A stretch of DNA of 64,000 nt from Phycisphaerales bacterium (GTDB lineage Bacteria > Planctomycetota > Phycisphaerae > UBA1845 > Fen-1342). The notes beneath the pieces were generated by a model. The model had not been told where the DNA came from. It saw only the letters and a list, made by a program, of their open reading frames with translations, and searched no databases. The position numbers were made by a program, and so were the translations under genes. Shown here one piece after another: positions 61,485 through 64,000 of the stretch (positions within the stretch are counted from its first letter, which is position 1; each line of letters begins with the position of its first letter). The stretch lies in assembly GCA_016716475.1 (NCBI GenBank), contig JADJWG010000004.1, positions 806,001-870,000 on the forward strand, written 5' to 3'.

Positions 61485-62657
61485 ATGTCCCGTCCACGGC
61501 GCAGGAACCGGAACGATCACGGCGGGTTGCCCAAGCCGCCCGCCCAGTCGCCGCCGGTCTCGCCGCCCGGCAACGGCCGCTGGCGGGGCGTCGTTCGCTA
61601 CGGCGCGGTGTTCGCCTGTGGTGCCGCCCTCGCCGCCGCTGGGTTCGTTCTGCCTGATCGCCTGAAGCCAAAGCCCACCAAACCCGCATACGGCAGCATA
61701 GTTACCCCGAAGTTCGACTACGAGCGGCCGTGGCGCGCCGGTGCAATCCCGACTTCGCATTACGACCTGCTGAAGATGACGCCGGACGAGCTGGCGCAGA
61801 CCGACTTCGCGCTGATGAACCTGCTCTGCGCGAAGGACCTGCCCGGCACCGAGGGAATGCACATCCCAGCGATGCTCAGGCAGCTCGACGAGTGGGCCGC
61901 GAAGGTTGCGTTTGAGACCGAGCGGCACCTCTACCGCGTCAACGATCCGAAGTACGCCGACCATTACCAGCATTCCGAGGCCCGCCTGCGGGCCGAGTTC
62001 ATCGTCCAGGTGCTTCAGGAAGATTGCGGCGTACATTACAACTTGGCGCGCGTCCGTGATCCCGACTACCGCAATTCGAAAGACATCTTTCTGCATGGCA
62101 TGATCGGCAGCGACAACGGCGGCACGTGTGCGTCGATGCCGGTCATGTACACCGCGATCGCTCGGCGACTGGGCTACCCGATCAAGCGCGCGTTGGCCCG
62201 CGAGCACGTGTTCATGCGCTGGGACGATGGCAAGGAACGCTTCAACATCGATGGCGCCGGCAACGGCGGCGTCGATTACCCGACCGACGACTTCTACCGC
62301 ACCTGGCCGCACCCACTCACGGACAGGATGCTCGCTTCCGGCGAGTTCCTCAACTCGCTGACGCCGCAGGAAGAGCTATCGCTGTTCCTCGAACTTCGCG
62401 GTGTCTGCCTGCACGAACACGGCCGCTTCCCTGAGGCGAGCGAGACGTACGCGGCTGCGCACCGGCTGAAGCCGAAGGTGGTCATGCCGCGCCTGGCGGC
62501 CATGACCGCCATTGAAGCCACGCCGATGCCGAACCGCGAGAAGGACCAGTTACTGGCCTATACGTTCGACGTACTGAACATGCAGCGACAGGCCTTCGGG
62601 CGCTTCAAGAAGCGTTCGCTGGCCGACGACGACACGACGCCTTTCCTGCCGATGTAA
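61485..62657 (+). CDS. Transglutaminase-like protein with N-terminal anchor
   Basis: 390 residues from ATG 61485. A basic N-terminus is followed by a membrane helix (VVRYGAVFACGAALAAAGFVL). The core has the transglutaminase-like triad pattern: Cys in DNGGTCASMPVMYTAIARRL, His in LAREHVFMRWDDGKERF and Asp in NIDGAG. C-terminal helices (EELSLFLELRGVCLHEHGRF) resemble a TPR-like segment. From experience, related genes in planctomycete genomes occur beside RHS-core proteins, as here. The role (processing, cross-linking or immunity) is unknown. Confidence 0.75.
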   Translation: MSRPRRRNRNDHGGLPKPPAQSPPVSPPGNGRWRGVVRYGAVFACGAALAAAGFVLPDRLKPKPTKPAYGSIVTPKFDYERPWRAGAIPTSHYDLLKMTPDELAQTDFALMNLLCAKDLPGTEGMHIPAMLRQLDEWAAKVAFETERHLYRVNDPKYADHYQHSEARLRAEFIVQVLQEDCGVHYNLARVRDPDYRNSKDIFLHGMIGSDNGGTCASMPVMYTAIARRLGYPIKRALAREHVFMRWDDGKERFNIDGAGNGGVDYPTDDFYRTWPHPLTDRMLASGEFLNSLTPQEELSLFLELRGVCLHEHGRFPEASETYAAAHRLKPKVVMPRLAAMTAIEATPMPNREKDQLLAYTFDVLNMQRQAFGRFKKRSLADDDTTPFLPM

Positions 62658-62774
62658 GGCGGGCGCTCCGAGCCGGTGATTCCGAAGCCGCCCCAGCAAG
62701 GCGTGCCGAAGGGACCATGAGATCCATGAGCTGGCCGTCCCGAAGAAGACGGCGGCTCTTTGAGAGGATTTGCC

Positions 62775-63644
62775 ATGCGATGCCGAAACAACTTGACGTT
62801 GCTGCTGGGCCTGGTCGCTCCGATTCTGCTCGTGGACGCGGCGCAAGCGTACTACACGGCGGGCTTAGGGAGATTTCTCTGGCGCGATCCGTATTGCGAG
62901 CTTGGCTCGATCGTGATGCGTGAGCGCGACGGGCGAGCGTTCCTAAATCCACTGAGCGAGTTCGCCGATCTTCAGACGGAAGTGCATCTCTACGCCTACG
63001 TTCTTAACCGGCCGACTGATGCGATTGACCCGTTTGGGCTCAATCTATACGCCATCGATGGGACGTGGGCCTCGTGGGGGCAGGGAACCAATACGGAGTG
63101 GATATACCGTTTGACCAGAGAAACCAAGTACTACTGGAACGGACCGAGCTACGGTTTGACGGGAATGGACTCAGTCGGGATCGCGCGCGGCGTGCATGAC
63201 CAGATTTGCAGGGATTTGCAGAATGCGGCGAAGAAGTGCGCGACCATCACGATCAACCTCGTCGGATGGAGTCGTGGTGCCAGCGTCGCAATATGGGTAG
63301 CGCACAAGCTAAACCGCGAGGGCTGCAAAGTCTGTGGTAACCAAGTTTACCCAATCGTTGATTGGCTGGGGCTCTTTGACGCCGTTGACCAGAGTCCAGG
63401 CATTCCAAATTGGGCGATGTCAAACCCGCCAAACGCGCTCGTGATATCACATGCTGTGAAGACGTCAACCAGCACCTGGGAGTGGACGAAGTTCCCGACG
63501 GCTCCGGTATTCCCACAAACGCTGTTCTGGCGCAAGGACGGTTCCGGGACGACCCACGGCGATATCGGTGCCAACAAGTTCAACAATAACGCGTTTTTCT
63601 GGATGAGAAGCCAGGCGAAGGCGGCCGGAGTGAAGATCAAATGA
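62775..63644 (+). CDS. Exported RHS-core stub fused to a DUF2235-like hydrolase
   Basis: 289 residues from ATG 62775; a TTG at 62760 is possible. A signal peptide (LTLLLGLVAPILLVDAAQA) leads directly into the RHS-associated core: YTAGLGRFLWRDPYCELG (27-44) and HLYAYVLNRPTDAIDPFGL (71-89). There are no YD repeats. The C-terminal domain matches DUF2235/Tle1-type alpha/beta hydrolases: AIDGTWASWGQGTN, nucleophile Ser166 in GWSRG, Asp202 in LFDAVDQSPG and His261 in TTHGDIG. Such enzymes in secreted toxins are phospholipases. The small membrane protein gene overlaps the stop (ATGA), as expected for immunity. Toxin function is inference. Confidence 0.82.
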   Translation: MRCRNNLTLLLGLVAPILLVDAAQAYYTAGLGRFLWRDPYCELGSIVMRERDGRAFLNPLSEFADLQTEVHLYAYVLNRPTDAIDPFGLNLYAIDGTWASWGQGTNTEWIYRLTRETKYYWNGPSYGLTGMDSVGIARGVHDQICRDLQNAAKKCATITINLVGWSRGASVAIWVAHKLNREGCKVCGNQVYPIVDWLGLFDAVDQSPGIPNWAMSNPPNALVISHAVKTSTSTWEWTKFPTAPVFPQTLFWRKDGSGTTHGDIGANKFNNNAFFWMRSQAKAAGVKIK

Positions 63645-63940
63645 CGCGACCGCGCTACTGGCCGCTTGCGGTCCTTCTTGTTACCGATGCACTGGCTGTC
63701 CCACTCATCGTGTCCCGTTGGATGGTGGCGTCGTACAGCAGTGTGATGGAAGCGGCATACTTGGCGTTGGGGGTGCTAATCGTGCAGCTTCCGCTGTGCA
63801 TCTACGGCGCAATTGCAGCCAGAAAGGCGAGCTCGCGCGGTCTCTTCCGTGCGTATGTCGCACACGCGCTCGGCACCATCGGCCTTTTCATCGCCGCCGA
63901 GCTCGGGTTACCTCGCTTGTTTGTACCCCTGACAGGCTGA
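63641..63940 (+). CDS. Small three-helix membrane protein, candidate immunity protein
   Basis: 99 residues, ATG overlapping the preceding stop by four bases. Three hydrophobic helices: WPLAVLLVTDALAVPLIV, AAYLALGVLIVQLPLCIYGA and YVAHALGTIGLFIAAEL. No family recognised. Position, size and coupling to the RHS-stub hydrolase suggest an immunity protein protecting the membrane from a lipase-like toxin; this is inference. Confidence 0.6.
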   Translation: MTRPRYWPLAVLLVTDALAVPLIVSRWMVASYSSVMEAAYLALGVLIVQLPLCIYGAIAARKASSRGLFRAYVAHALGTIGLFIAAELGLPRLFVPLTG

Positions 63941-64000
63941 TACCAGAGGCACACAGGTCAAACAACTCAGCCCCAGCCGAGTTCGTCGAGGGCGAGTCGC
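63941..64000. other. Right edge, no feature
   Basis: Sixty bases after the last stop; nothing recognisable. Confidence 0.4.

Overview
This window reads as chromosomal DNA of a GC-rich (roughly 65% by eye) planctomycete-type bacterium, most likely of the Phycisphaerae or a near relative. The pointers are large secreted proteins that end in duplicated dockerin-like segments (core GDMNCDGLVNFADIS), a TIGR03790-type protein, a PEP-CTERM exported protein, a DUF2924/serine-recombinase module, RHS-core proteins beside a transglutaminase-like gene, and frequent GTG/TTG starts. This placement is inference from gene content. No rRNA, tRNA or CRISPR array was seen.

Left third (1-20 kb) is accessory DNA. 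It starts with the 3' end of a DUF1156-type adenine methylase, convergent with a PD-(D/E)XK nuclease, then an AbiEi/AbiEii toxin-antitoxin pair with a conserved HTH/coiled-coil protein. A housekeeping interlude follows (P-type cation ATPase, ExoD, DUF502, CNNM/CBS transporter). Next comes a mobile scar: DUF2924 plus a truncated serine recombinase, hairpin repeats, an RHS C-terminal gene split by a decayed IS5-family element and restorable in silico, a TPR protein, a VapBC module lying between inverted transposon remnants, and a chimeric transposase fragment. Diverged non-coding hairpin elements lie near the toxin-antitoxin modules.

Middle (20-33 kb) is a surface and secretion region: an RRM protein, a 1046-residue secreted serine protease with P-domain and dockerin-like repeats, a GH172/DUF2961 protein, lipoproteins, a DUF2934 protein, a frameshifted PQQ-type sugar dehydrogenase, an ECF sigma / anti-sigma / exported-protein operon, and a TIGR03790 dockerin protein.

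33.0-44.3 kb is one minus-strand Tad/Flp pilus locus. In transcription order it holds Flp pilin, prepilin peptidase, TadE, CpaB, secretin, TadG with a vWA domain, TadZ/CpaE with a degenerate P-loop, TadA/CpaF, TadB and TadC. Several junctions overlap by four bases. No CpaD or TadD is seen here.

44.6-64 kb carries an AroD-AroE fusion, an RND efflux pair (adaptor plus pump, no TolC), a receiver-XRE response regulator, a frameshifted GT2 glycosyltransferase, two exported proteins, a lipoprotein glycoside hydrolase with a CBM9-like tail, a UroD-like protein with a neighbouring fragment, and a transglutaminase-like protein. The last pair is a signal peptide plus short RHS core plus DUF2235-like hydrolase, four bases overlapping a small membrane protein. 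It looks like a compact exported toxin with its immunity gene and is the most interesting system in the window.
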